A stretch of 51,699 nt of DNA, taken from Clostridia bacterium. Lineage in GTDB: Bacteria > Bacillota > Clostridia > UBA1212 > UBA1255. The stretch covers positions 1 to 51,699 of the forward strand of contig JAGBGO010000076.1 in NCBI GenBank assembly GCA_017935905.1, given 5' to 3'. A program made the translations under genes and the position numbers. The notes beneath the pieces are model-generated. The model saw only the letters and a list, made by a program, of their open reading frames with translations. It was not told the DNA's origin and did not search any database. Each line of letters begins with the position of its first letter. Positions within the stretch are counted from its first letter, which is position 1. Of this stretch, positions 25,401 to 33,352 are shown piece by piece.

Positions 25401-28224
25401 GGCTGTTGGCGAAGGAGATTTGGTGATTACCAAGCAAGTGGTAGACAGCCGGGGCAATCTGGTGGATGTAAACAACAACGTGCTTTTTACCGCCGAAATT
25501 GAATTGAAAGACAGTCAAAATCAAGCACTTTCCGGCACGTTCCAGTCTTCTAAAGGCGAAATTACACTGGTGAACGGTACGTACACTGTGACGCTTGCAG
25601 AAGGGGAGTCCTTCGTAATTCGAGGTATTCCGGAAGAAACCGCGTATACGGTGACGGAAACCAATATCCCTGCCGGCTTTGCTTTAGACCGCGTGCGTTC
25701 CAACCTTTCCGGTGTTATAGACGGTAGCGCACAAGCGCTGATTGTGAATACGTACACACCCACGGCGGCGGATGGCCAAGACATTTCCGTTAATATCACC
25801 AAAGTGATTACCGGTAACCGCACCGACTGGCTTCCCGGAGAGACTTACACATTTAACCTTGTGCGCGTAAGCGATGGCGCCGTCATTGGCACCAAAACCA
25901 TTGCAGCAAGTGATGTGGTAAAGAGTCATACCTGGACGCTTTCCGGTGAGCCCTATGCTACTGCCGGCAATTACTACTATGAGGTCAAGGAAGTTGTCGG
26001 AAACCAAGGCGGTATCACCTACGATACGGCGACGAGACGCTTTCGCGTAGTGGTTCAAGATGAAGATATGGACGGCGATCTGGAAGTTATTTTGGTCAGC
26101 AACGAAATGAATACTACCGTTACCGGTGCGTGGAACGTGGCGGCGCAGTTCAGCAACGTTTATATGCCCACAGGTACGGCATCTGCCGTAGTGCATATTC
26201 AAAAGGAAATGACCGGCAACCACGGTCTCAACGGTTACCAATTTGTGCTTTATGATCAGGATCCGAGAAACAGCAGTGAATACAGCGAAATTGTGCGCTC
26301 CGGTTTGACGGATGCTACCGGTAGGGCAGTGATTGAACTGTATTACACCGCAAACGACGTAGGCAATACCTACACCTATTATTTGGCGGAAGTGAACCAC
26401 GGTTTGAAATTGAATAATATTCAGTATTCTGATCAAGTATACACCGTGGTTGTAACGGTGAAAGATGATTTAGACGGCACTATTTCGGCAATTGTGGAAA
26501 TTCAAGGTTTGACAGCAGGTAGTACGGCGCCAACTTTTACCAACACCTACGTGCCCTCTACTTCTGACTATATAACCCTTTCCGGCAAGAAAGAGATTGA
26601 CGGTGACCGTGTGCTGAATTTGAATGAGTTTGCTTTTGTGATTGAAGCGGAAACGGTGGGTGCGCCTATGCCGGCGGTTACCACGGTGAAGAACCGAGCA
26701 GATGGATTTTTCTCCTTCCCGGCAATCGAATTTGGTGACAGTCACAAGGGGAACACCTACGTGTATAAGATTTATGAAGTAGAAGATGCTGCTAATAAGA
26801 TTGGCGGTTTCCAATACGATAAGACCGTGTACACTGTGACTGTGACTGTGGTCGATAACGGAGAAAATATTACTGCAACCGCAGTGATCCACAACGGTAC
26901 GTCTAACGTTGACAATATGGTATTTACCAACACTTATGATGCAAAGGATGCAGAAGTGATCTTGACCGGTACCAAGATTTTGGAAGGGAAGAAACTGACG
27001 GATCAAGAGTTTGAATTCGTATTAGAGGCAATCACTCAAGGTGCGCCGATGCCCACTGAAGCTACCGTGAAGAACGATGGCAAAGGCAATATTACCCTTG
27101 GTAAGATTACGTTCTCCAAAGCCGGCACTTACGTATACCGACTTACGGAGAAAGACGGCGGTGTTGACAATTACGATTACGATGAATCGGTTTACACCGT
27201 GACGGTGACCGTAACCGACAACTCCCAAGGTGTGCTGTTTGCAAAAGTTGCCCTTAGCAAGAACGGCATTGATTCCACGGAAATTGTTTTCCGGAACGGT
27301 TTTACCCCCACTGCGATTTCTTACGATCTCCATGCGGACTTTGGCGGTGAGAAAGTGTTGGAAGGTCGTCCCTTGGAAGAAGGCGAATTCGAATTTGCTT
27401 TGATGAATGCCAGAACGGGCGAAACCATTGGTGAAACCGTGTTTAACGGAGCGGACGGCAAGTTTGCATTCCCCAAAGTGACCCTGGCCACCGCCGGTAT
27501 TCACCACTTCAAGATTGTGGAAGTATCCGGGGATGAGAAAGGCGTTACCTACGACAATACTTCTTTCCACATTCGTTTGGAAGTTGTACAAAGCGATAGC
27601 GGTGTCCTTTCTGTTCGGGATGCACAACTGCACAAAGGTACTGTGGCGGTTGAAGATGTTTCCGGTGTGCCTACGGAAGTGACGAAATATGTGAATATTA
27701 CGGATGGCGGTGTTATCCGGTTTGTGAATACGTATGCGGCGGATGCTGCGATGGTTGTTCTTGAAGGTGTTAAGACGTTGACCGGTCGTCCGTTGCAAGC
27801 AGGTGAGTTCTTCTTTGAACTTTATGAAGACGGCAAGAAACTGGAAACTGTATCTCACGATGCAGACGGCAAGTTTGTATTTGAAGCGATTTCCAAAGAT
27901 GCAGCAGGCGAATACGTTTACACGGTTCGCGAAGTTCAGGGAGATGCGGAGCACGTGACCTACGATACCACGGTTTACGTTGTAAAGGTTACGCTCACGG
28001 ATCAACAAGACGGCACGTTCAAAGTGGATTACACCTATTTGAAAGGTACGGATGAAGTGGACGGCGTGGCTTTTGCCAACGTTTACACCAAGCCGGAAGA
28101 AATTCCCGTTACCGGTGAGGAATCGGATTTACAACTTTGGCTTACGCTCTTGTTTGTAAGCGGTGGCTGCTTGGCGGCAGTGACGGTTTACAACAAGAAG
28201 AAGCGTGAAGCGGAAGAAAACTAA
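22450..28224 (+). CDS. Giant surface adhesin: VWA domain, pilin-type isopeptide modules, IPVTG sortase signal
   Basis: 1924 residues. A signal peptide (to about residue 31) precedes a von Willebrand A domain (about 110-430) with the metal-binding motif LDLSNS. A long middle region to about 860 is followed by two DUF5979/SpaA-like beta modules. Six Spy0128/FctA-like modules start near residues 1109, 1245, 1371, 1500, 1628 and 1766. Each has the expected lysine (GKKEIDG, GTKILEG, GVKTLTG), a central glutamate (YEVKEV, YVYKIYEVED, FKIVEVSGD, YTVREVQGD) and a terminal asparagine (FTNTY, FVNTY) that form intramolecular isopeptide bonds in characterised pilins. The C-terminus IPVTG plus hydrophobic segment and KKK tail is a sortase signal. 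Role: covalently wall-linked adhesin or pilus-tip-like protein. Confidence 0.9.
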   Translation: MRTLKFSKRLVSLLLCTAILITYIPVTVFGAESGNNPYKRIVDAGTMNNWTKYFDLTNLTTKNAGGVWTDKSVFADASAFEGTGIAMQDGQKNFLTALSAIAANKEVVGYHTVPTDTVLILDLSNSMRNHDAEQDLIDAANEAIQTLLDNNNNNRVGVVLYSGDNDDTSTYSGAVTRIMDIARYATTDRNGRYLNLSSGGTVSVNDNVTGGNNLNKTKSFYGATYMQAGLWEAWKMFEEIPDSDTVIGPNNWQSGEARMPIVVLMTDGDPSQATSYYNDVENSRYTSWGATVNKSNVGNGSSSNMPAGQGFLVQLTASYIKSRIENKYNVHGENGAGRSLFYTLGFEVSGYSVAQSVLNPDGSTITDELWKDYAALTTGSLNVTVKGRNGNRTTVAIQKDSYVTDKHYVDGYFPATTDGLQRAFGDIVDEILIQSRYYPTHLEGGNPDFAGYVEFTDILGAYMEVKHINGILLGNTLYDGHMMASKLAETGENGLGTPESPTALGDAFIGAVKTRLGIATTEEARNLVAMAYADGQLRYNGPTDWSNYIMWYAKADGTFAGFCDKDGTSAVPEGAVYINQSYGFLGETTGSIKNSDMMYMSVQVRTNIETGEQTVIWKIPAALVPMVTYLVTLSGTSVDNATDVTLTVEDKNVQPIRLVYETGLRADLNEFNITRITDQNHIAADGHTRMFWNNYFANLNSESHDDHITAMAEFKPNKENERFYFTFDSAVFKEGANGYEIVGNESLDVNGTYYHRRYIFEEGKATPVFFYEKMSKASIQAAIDHGYQSDFETLDHNKTGAWVVPKGTPARELQMYDEEKADKTNPTQSAKMVFHPYVSEQNNIVAVDMNLGNNGLLLVTPATGIKISKTVDIFETGTSDTFKFRVTASVSGSYDTWITAIDETPSGDPGTATFSNGVYEVTLKKDQTVWISGLPAGTTYTVEEISDNRDYKIKSVHVNNVSTGKVATGIVAQYLVDDVRFVNTAVGEGDLVITKQVVDSRGNLVDVNNNVLFTAEIELKDSQNQALSGTFQSSKGEITLVNGTYTVTLAEGESFVIRGIPEETAYTVTETNIPAGFALDRVRSNLSGVIDGSAQALIVNTYTPTAADGQDISVNITKVITGNRTDWLPGETYTFNLVRVSDGAVIGTKTIAASDVVKSHTWTLSGEPYATAGNYYYEVKEVVGNQGGITYDTATRRFRVVVQDEDMDGDLEVILVSNEMNTTVTGAWNVAAQFSNVYMPTGTASAVVHIQKEMTGNHGLNGYQFVLYDQDPRNSSEYSEIVRSGLTDATGRAVIELYYTANDVGNTYTYYLAEVNHGLKLNNIQYSDQVYTVVVTVKDDLDGTISAIVEIQGLTAGSTAPTFTNTYVPSTSDYITLSGKKEIDGDRVLNLNEFAFVIEAETVGAPMPAVTTVKNRADGFFSFPAIEFGDSHKGNTYVYKIYEVEDAANKIGGFQYDKTVYTVTVTVVDNGENITATAVIHNGTSNVDNMVFTNTYDAKDAEVILTGTKILEGKKLTDQEFEFVLEAITQGAPMPTEATVKNDGKGNITLGKITFSKAGTYVYRLTEKDGGVDNYDYDESVYTVTVTVTDNSQGVLFAKVALSKNGIDSTEIVFRNGFTPTAISYDLHADFGGEKVLEGRPLEEGEFEFALMNARTGETIGETVFNGADGKFAFPKVTLATAGIHHFKIVEVSGDEKGVTYDNTSFHIRLEVVQSDSGVLSVRDAQLHKGTVAVEDVSGVPTEVTKYVNITDGGVIRFVNTYAADAAMVVLEGVKTLTGRPLQAGEFFFELYEDGKKLETVSHDADGKFVFEAISKDAAGEYVYTVREVQGDAEHVTYDTTVYVVKVTLTDQQDGTFKVDYTYLKGTDEVDGVAFANVYTKPEEIPVTGEESDLQLWLTLLFVSGGCLAAVTVYNKKKREAEEN

Positions 28225-28239
28225 ATATTTAAAAAGCGA

Positions 28240-28335
28240 GCCGCCAGGTCGCAGAAACTGCTTTTGATATGTTTCATGACCTGACGGCGATGCTAATAGG
28301 TCGTGAAACGTATGTTTTGACACTTTTATGACCTG
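28240..28335. repeat. Intergenic hairpins built on the word AGGTCGTGAAA
   Basis: CAGGTCGCAGAAA (28245), TTTCATGACCTG (28272), AGGTCGTGAAA (28298) and TTTTATGACCTG (28324) alternate in orientation. The first pair extends to GCCGCCAGGTC/GACCTGACGGC, a stem with one mismatch and a nested GCAG-AAA-CTGC hairpin. No T-run follows, so it is not a classical terminator. The same word fills 40166-40340. Confidence 0.75.
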
Positions 28336-28362
28336 TCATCTAAGGAACAGGAGCAATGCGAT

Positions 28363-29277
28363 ATGGAAATTACAATTCTTGATAAACAAGTGCTGTCCTC
28401 TGACGGCATCCACCAATTACAAGGGCGCTTGTATCTGCCTGAGGAGAAACCCAAAGGTATGCTTCATATTGTTCACGGTATGACGGAGTATATCGGGCGT
28501 TATCACGATTTTATGGTACAAATGGCGGCATCCGGCTATCTTTGCTTTGGCTATGACCATTTGGGTCACGGCAGGACGGCCCTGGAGGAAGAACGGGGAT
28601 TTATTGCCGGCAGCGAGGGGGATCAACGCCTATGCGAAGATGTGGGCCGATTTGCCGAGGCGGTTCGGGAAGAATATGGAAGCGACCTGCCTTATTTCTT
28701 ATTAGGTCACAGTATGGGCTCTTTTATTGTACGCTTTGCGGTCGCTAAACAAATTGTGAAGCCGGACAAACTGATTGTCATGGGGACCGGCGGGCCCAAC
28801 CCGGCAGCCGGCGCAGGGCTGGTACTGTTGCGCCTTATTCGCGGTATTTACGGGGAAAAACATATCTCGCCTTTTATGGAGAAAATAATCTTTGGCGGTT
28901 ATAATAAACGCTTTGAACAAGACGATCCAAAGGGATGGCTCACCAAGGATACCGCGGTGCGGGAACGATACAGAAATGATCCGTTATGTATGTTCCATTT
29001 TACTGTCAGTGCCTTGCAAGATTTAGTGCGTCTGAATAAAAAAGCCAACACCCCAAGTTGGTTTCGCACAATTCCAAAAGACCTGCCTATTCTGCTGGTT
29101 TCCGGCAAAGAGGATCCTGTGGGAGATTACGGAAAAGGCGTGGAGAAGGTATATCAAAGGCTGCACGCTGTAGGCGCCTTGGCAACCGTGAAGTTGTACG
29201 AGAATTGCCGACACGAAGTGCTGAATGATACGTGCCGGGAAGAAGTGATCCGAGATATTCTGAATTTTTTAATGTAA
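28363..29277 (+). CDS. Monoacylglycerol-lipase-like alpha/beta hydrolase (lysophospholipase)
   Basis: 304 residues, cytoplasmic. Motifs: VHGMTEYIGRY (oxyanion region, about 38-48), YDHLGHGRT, the nucleophile elbow GHSMGS (about 115-120), an Asp in GKEDPVGDYG and a His in NCRHEVLND. This is the serine aminopeptidase S33 / monoacylglycerol lipase pattern. It should release fatty acid from monoacylglycerol or lysophospholipid. CAGGAGC lies about 11 bases upstream. A degenerate relative of its C-terminus is found at 20508-20639. It converges with the aldo/keto reductase gene, one base separating the stops. Confidence 0.88.
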   Translation: MEITILDKQVLSSDGIHQLQGRLYLPEEKPKGMLHIVHGMTEYIGRYHDFMVQMAASGYLCFGYDHLGHGRTALEEERGFIAGSEGDQRLCEDVGRFAEAVREEYGSDLPYFLLGHSMGSFIVRFAVAKQIVKPDKLIVMGTGGPNPAAGAGLVLLRLIRGIYGEKHISPFMEKIIFGGYNKRFEQDDPKGWLTKDTAVRERYRNDPLCMFHFTVSALQDLVRLNKKANTPSWFRTIPKDLPILLVSGKEDPVGDYGKGVEKVYQRLHAVGALATVKLYENCRHEVLNDTCREEVIRDILNFLM

Positions 29278-29278
29278 C

Positions 29279-30400
29279 CTACGCCTTGGGCTTTTCAAAT
29301 TCTGCCGCCACCGTCTTCAGCAGTTCCCGAATGGGTAAATGCTGGGGACAGAGTTTTTCGCATTTGCCGCAGGCAATGCAGTCGCCGGCTTTTCCCCGAT
29401 TGTGGGTATGTACACTGTAATAATAAGCCGGATTCCAACTTTTGAAAGTTTGCTTGCCGTTTAGGCAAGCAAATACGTCGGGAATGGGAATTTCCTTGGG
29501 ACAACTGTCTACACAATATTTGCAGGCGGTACACGGAATTAAATGCTGTGCCTTCAAAATGCGGCACACTTCCCAAACCGCCTCTTGTTCGGTTGCATTG
29601 AGGGGTTTGAAATCCTTCATAAAACGAACGTTATCTTCCACCATTTCTTGGGTGCCCATACCGGACAGCACCATCATCACGCCTTCAAAACCGGCGGCGA
29701 AACGAAGGGCATAACTGGCGTAACTGCCTGTGCCGACCCGGTCGAAAACTTTTTGGGCATCTTCCGGTAAATTTACCAAACATCCGCCCTTTACAGGTTC
29801 CATCACAATGACCGGTTTCCCAAACTTCCGACACACTTCGTACACTTTCCGGGATTCCACGGAAGGGTCTTCGTAGTCCGCGTAATTAAACTGAATTTGC
29901 ACCACTTCAATTTGGGAATATTCTGTAAGAATTTGCTCTAATACGGTTGCTTTGTCGTGAAATGAAATGCCAAAATGCTTAAACTTTCCTTCTGCTTGCA
30001 GTTCCAGCGCCGTTTCATACGCCCGGCACGCTTTGTATTTGGCAAAAAGTTCTGCATCTTGGGCGTGCATCAAGTAAAAATCAAAATAATCCACCCCGCA
30101 GGCTTCCAACTGACTTTGAAAAAGAGGTCTGATCTCCTCTTGCTTCGTAAAGAAATTAGTGGATAGTTTGTTGGTCAGCACGTAACTTTCTCTTGGGTAG
30201 CGGGAAGTCAGGCATTCTCGCAGAATGGTTTCGCTTTTGCCGCCCATATATCCGTGGGCCGTATCAAAATAATTAAAACCCGCCTGCATAAACGTATCAA
30301 ACATTTGATTGGTCTTGGGAACGTCCGCTTCGCCGTCAATCATGGGCAGGCGCATACAACCAAAACCAAAATTCTTCTTCACATTCCAATTCTGTTCCAT
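29279..30400 (-). CDS. Aldo/keto reductase with C-terminal ferredoxin domain
   Basis: 373 residues; ATG 30400 is chosen because GFGCMRLPMIDG, the usual start of the barrel, follows at once and a GAGGT-type site precedes it. The AKR barrel (about 1-275) shows YFDTAHGYMGGKSE with the catalytic Asp/Tyr, and YFDFYLMHAQD. The C-terminus holds one CxxCxxCxxxCP cluster motif (CTACKYCVDSCP) and a second (CIACGKCEKLCP), giving two [4Fe-4S] sites. Such enzymes are frequent in anaerobes and probably reduce carbonyls with electrons passed through ferredoxin-like clusters; substrate unknown. Confidence 0.9.
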   Translation of the reverse strand: MEQNWNVKKNFGFGCMRLPMIDGEADVPKTNQMFDTFMQAGFNYFDTAHGYMGGKSETILRECLTSRYPRESYVLTNKLSTNFFTKQEEIRPLFQSQLEACGVDYFDFYLMHAQDAELFAKYKACRAYETALELQAEGKFKHFGISFHDKATVLEQILTEYSQIEVVQIQFNYADYEDPSVESRKVYEVCRKFGKPVIVMEPVKGGCLVNLPEDAQKVFDRVGTGSYASYALRFAAGFEGVMMVLSGMGTQEMVEDNVRFMKDFKPLNATEQEAVWEVCRILKAQHLIPCTACKYCVDSCPKEIPIPDVFACLNGKQTFKSWNPAYYYSVHTHNRGKAGDCIACGKCEKLCPQHLPIRELLKTVAAEFEKPKA

Positions 30401-30432
30401 AGGGCAGTCAACCTCTTTCTGAAAATATGTAC

Positions 30433-31140
30433 TTACAGCAACACTTCTTTGTTGGTGCCGTAGAAAATATCGTCTCGACCGGCAATCAGTTTGAAAAATT
30501 CTTCCAATCGGATCCAATAATCCGGTTCCATGTCCATTTCATAGGAATGCCCCCATACGTAGAAAACTTTCGGCGTGTCGGTAGTCAGTTCCACAAACTT
30601 TTTACCCAAATCCATCATTTTGTCCCATTCCATATCGTGTACACTGGGGTTCAAACGGTACAAATTCTCCTGGGGCTCAAAACTCCACGTACTGGTGATC
30701 GTCCGGGCATATTGCACGCCGGTTTCCCGGCGAATCACGTCTGCCACCCGGTCGTCATTGTTCACGCCGCCGCAAGGGTAGGCCATACCAATTACTTCAT
30801 ATCCTACAAGTTCTGATAAATTTAGTCGGTCCTGCTCTACTTGGCGGATCACTTCTTCGTCGGGATGTTCAGGCAGTCTGGGGTGGGTGAGGGTGTGCAC
30901 CGCAACTTCGTGGCCTTCGTACACGGAAACTACGTCTTCGGGGCGGATTTTGTAGTGGGCGATGCGACCCGGGGGGATGGGTAAAATGCCGCCTAAACCC
31001 AATAATTCAGAGTTCAGATTAAACGTACATTTTAAATTATATTTATTCAATAATTCAATTAGACGGATGTCCTGTGTCACGCCGTCGTCGTAGCTGAACG
31101 TAATCGCTTTCTTTTTGTTTGAATCCTTAAATGATATCAT
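30433..31140 (-). CDS. Polysaccharide deacetylase family protein
   Basis: 235 residues from ATG 31140, which overlaps the stop of the upstream membrane-protein gene by 4 bases. The NodB-type motifs are FSYDDGVTQD (motif 1, about 16-25; Tyr in place of the usual Asp-adjacent residue) and VAVHTLTH (motif 2, HxxxH zinc ligands). YPCGGVNNDD and VWGHSYEMD represent later motifs. It lacks a signal peptide, so it may act on a cytoplasmic saccharide rather than on peptidoglycan. The leading MISFKDSNKKKAITFSYDD is typical of a subgroup found in gut Firmicutes. Confidence 0.86.
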   Translation of the reverse strand: MISFKDSNKKKAITFSYDDGVTQDIRLIELLNKYNLKCTFNLNSELLGLGGILPIPPGRIAHYKIRPEDVVSVYEGHEVAVHTLTHPRLPEHPDEEVIRQVEQDRLNLSELVGYEVIGMAYPCGGVNNDDRVADVIRRETGVQYARTITSTWSFEPQENLYRLNPSVHDMEWDKMMDLGKKFVELTTDTPKVFYVWGHSYEMDMEPDYWIRLEEFFKLIAGRDDIFYGTNKEVLL

Positions 31141-31841
31141 TTGCTTCCCTCTTTTTTTGTGAAAAATTTTCCAATCCACATACTGCTGATTAAAAACACG
31201 GTGGCAAAAATAACGTTGCCGGCGGATTGTGCAAGGTCCAAGCGCACGAAGGAAAAAGCGGCGCTGATATAGTACAAAACCGCAAAAACCATGGTCCAAA
31301 TGCGCACCTTAAAGGCATGGTAGAAAATCGGTTCTTCGCTATCTGCACTTAAATAGATCATTTGTGCGAATTTGTGCAATTTGCGATAGCCGATCCGGTT
31401 TAGTACGATCCCTACGATGGCGACGCCCACACAAACTACGGCTATAAAGACACCCAATATGGTAATCAGTAAATTCGATGCGGTAATCAGGATTTTGGGG
31501 ATGAAATCAATCTCCAATTTGTCCAAAAGAAGGGACCAAATATCGCTTGAACCCTTCAAAAAAGTGAACAATCCAATCAACACACCGGCTGCGGCAATCA
31601 AGGCAAAACGGATATAATTCACCACGTAAGAAGCAAACACCGTGCCGCTGATACAACGTAAATTCTTGGTGTTTACAATGCCCCGACGGCCATCTGCATA
31701 AACGAGCCATAAGAATATGGTCAGCAGTACGTGTATAATGGATACTTGCTCATTTAGAATTTCTATGCCACAACCCGCGCTGGTAAGAATACAAATTACC
31801 AGAAAAAGGGAACTTTGCAATGCGCTTACAATCGGATTCAT
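31137..31841 (-). CDS. Multi-pass membrane protein of unknown function
   Basis: 234 residues with about six hydrophobic segments (near 10-30, 35-50, 75-97, 115-145, 185-205 and 210-228). No catalytic motif or recognised family. AGGAGG is correctly placed 8 bases before the start. Its stop overlaps the deacetylase start, so both are translated together, which suggests a linked role in surface polysaccharide handling (inference from position only). Confidence 0.7.
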   Translation of the reverse strand: MNPIVSALQSSLFLVICILTSAGCGIEILNEQVSIIHVLLTIFLWLVYADGRRGIVNTKNLRCISGTVFASYVVNYIRFALIAAAGVLIGLFTFLKGSSDIWSLLLDKLEIDFIPKILITASNLLITILGVFIAVVCVGVAIVGIVLNRIGYRKLHKFAQMIYLSADSEEPIFYHAFKVRIWTMVFAVLYYISAAFSFVRLDLAQSAGNVIFATVFLISSMWIGKFFTKKEGSK

Positions 31842-31911
31842 TCCACATCCTCCTAAATTTGTTTTTTACAGTATAGCACAGAATTATGTGTTTGAACAGG
31901 CGTGAACCCTC

Positions 31912-31940
31912 TTGCTATTTTTATGCAAAAAGCCTATAAT
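31912..31940 (+). promoter_or_regulatory. Promoter of the superoxide reductase gene
   Basis: TTGCTA (31912-31917), a 17-base spacer and a perfect TATAAT (31935-31940), 36 bases before the start codon. Confidence 0.75.
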
Positions 31941-31975
31941 AAGCGTACGAAATAAACACCTTGGAGGAATGCAGA

Positions 31976-32602
31976 ATGTGTGAGAATAAGTTTTATATTT
32001 GTGAGCATTGCGGAAATATCATTGGTATGATTCATGATGCAGGTGTTCCTATGATGTGCTGCGGTCAGAAGATGACCAAGTTAGAGCCGGGCACAGTGGA
32101 GGCCAGTCATGAAAAGCATATTCCCGTTGTAACCGTAGATGGCGATACCGTTACGGTGCGCATTGGAGCGGTGGATCATCCTATGCAGGCAGAACACAGC
32201 ATTCTGTGGGTATATTTGAGAACGGAGAAAGGCGGCCAGAGAAAGTGCCTGAAAGTTGGCGAGGCGCCGGAAGTTTCTTTTGTGCTGAAAGATGACAAGG
32301 CAGTAGCGGCTTACGCTTATTGTAATCTCCACGGCCTTTGGATGGCAGAAGTGGAAGAACCCAAAGTTTGCGACTTAAAGCCTTTGGATCACCAAGCGGC
32401 AGGGGACTACACCGTATGTAAGTGTAACAACGTAAGTTATTTTGATATTTTAGATGAAGTGCAGAAGCACAGCGACGTGGGGGCACTTTTGGATATGTTT
32501 GAAGACGTGAAGAATACGACCAAATGTTCTACCGGTTGCGGCGGCTGCTACGAGAAAGTACTGGCAGTTATTTCTGAAGCGATGTCCGGCGGCAAACAGT
32601 AA
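31976..32602 (+). CDS. Desulfoferrodoxin-type superoxide reductase fused to a BFD-like [2Fe-2S] domain
   Basis: 208 residues; GGAGG at 31963-31967 selects ATG 31976 over an upstream ATG at 31961. Centre I ligands: Cys9, Cys12, Cys28, Cys29. Centre II: the HEKH segment (45-48) with the functionally important Glu46-Lys47, His68, His74, Cys116 and His119 (YCNLHGLW). This is complete 2Fe superoxide reductase machinery, reducing superoxide to peroxide. Residues about 140-208 add a domain with CKC (148-150) and CSTGCGGC (184-191), resembling the [2Fe-2S] domain of bacterioferritin-associated ferredoxin. That extra domain is unusual and could supply electrons or link to iron storage. Confidence 0.87.
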   Translation: MCENKFYICEHCGNIIGMIHDAGVPMMCCGQKMTKLEPGTVEASHEKHIPVVTVDGDTVTVRIGAVDHPMQAEHSILWVYLRTEKGGQRKCLKVGEAPEVSFVLKDDKAVAAYAYCNLHGLWMAEVEEPKVCDLKPLDHQAAGDYTVCKCNNVSYFDILDEVQKHSDVGALLDMFEDVKNTTKCSTGCGGCYEKVLAVISEAMSGGKQ

Positions 32603-32606
32603 TCCA

Positions 32607-33266
32607 TTATAACAACTCAAAATGCTTTTTACGACTCCGAAGAATTCCCTCTCTTCGGAGTTTACTTATTTCGGCTGACAATCCGCTGCGGTCCACCTCC
32701 AAATAGTCCGCCAATTCCTGCCGATCAAAAGGAATGTCAAACCGGTCGCTTCCTGCCTTCTTGGCTTGCAACAATAAATACGCCATAAGCTTCTCTCGGG
32801 TGGAGCGCTTGGCGGTAATTTCAATTTTTTGGTGGAAAAGAATATTCTTCACCGCTAAACTCTTCATTAAATTATAAATCAATTGCTGGTGAAATCCGCA
32901 GTTGTTACTGCAAGTGTGGAGAATATGGCTGCAATCAATGAGCATAATGTCGCTGGGCTCTTCCGCAATAACGGACACCGGAAGTGCTTTCGTTTCCGCG
33001 CAAGCGAAAGCCTCGCCAAACATTTCGCCGGGACCGCTGACCGCAAGCAAGCTTCGATTTCCGTAGTAATCCATCTGCATAATCTGGGCAGAACCGGAAA
33101 GCACGATCCCGATATATTTGGCAGGTTTGCCCTCCGCCAAGATGGTGTACTTCTTATCAAATTGTACCACTTTCGCCCCCAGACACCCCAACATACGCAG
33201 CAGGTGGTCCTCTCGGATTTGGGCGAATAAGGGGCAGGTGCGTAAAATGTTCAAATATTTTTCCAT
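32607..33266 (-). CDS. Crp/Fnr-family transcriptional regulator
   Basis: 219 residues from ATG 33266 (an AGAGGA site precedes). An N-terminal cyclic-nucleotide-binding-like beta-roll (about 15-120) includes VLSGSAQI and SGPGEMFGEAF. A C-terminal winged helix (about 160-215) contains DRQELADYLEVDRSGLSAEI. Six cysteines occur, including Cys112, Cys119 and Cys123 (DCSHILHTCSNNCG), so redox or Fe-S sensing is possible. It sits between superoxide reductase and the Fe-S/flavodiiron operon, and a perfect palindrome lies in the divergent promoter, so it most likely controls the oxygen or NO response of these genes. Confidence 0.88.
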   Translation of the reverse strand: MEKYLNILRTCPLFAQIREDHLLRMLGCLGAKVVQFDKKYTILAEGKPAKYIGIVLSGSAQIMQMDYYGNRSLLAVSGPGEMFGEAFACAETKALPVSVIAEEPSDIMLIDCSHILHTCSNNCGFHQQLIYNLMKSLAVKNILFHQKIEITAKRSTREKLMAYLLLQAKKAGSDRFDIPFDRQELADYLEVDRSGLSAEISKLRREGILRSRKKHFELL

Positions 33267-33280
33267 AAAATCCTCTTTTT

Positions 33281-33322
33281 GTTGAAATTTCAACAGAATT
33301 TACGGAAAGAGTATACTATAAT
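33281..33322 (+). promoter_or_regulatory. Palindrome and promoter between the Crp/Fnr gene and the Fe-S operon
   Basis: GTTGAAATTTCAAC (33281-33294) is a perfect 14-base palindrome. A TATAAT lies at 33317-33322 with no good -35 box. A transcription start about 7 bases after it would put the palindrome centre near -41.5, the classical class II activator position for Crp/Fnr proteins. Confidence 0.7.
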
Positions 33323-33352
33323 CAAGCCACGAAAGCAAGGAGGTAGATGGAT

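Noticed and set aside
22732..28008. Several long open frames on the minus strand opposite the giant adhesin
   Set aside because: They lack ribosome binding sites and recognisable motifs, are rich in Arg/His/Cys/Ile as expected for antisense of GC-rich third positions, and are opposed by one continuous well-supported gene.
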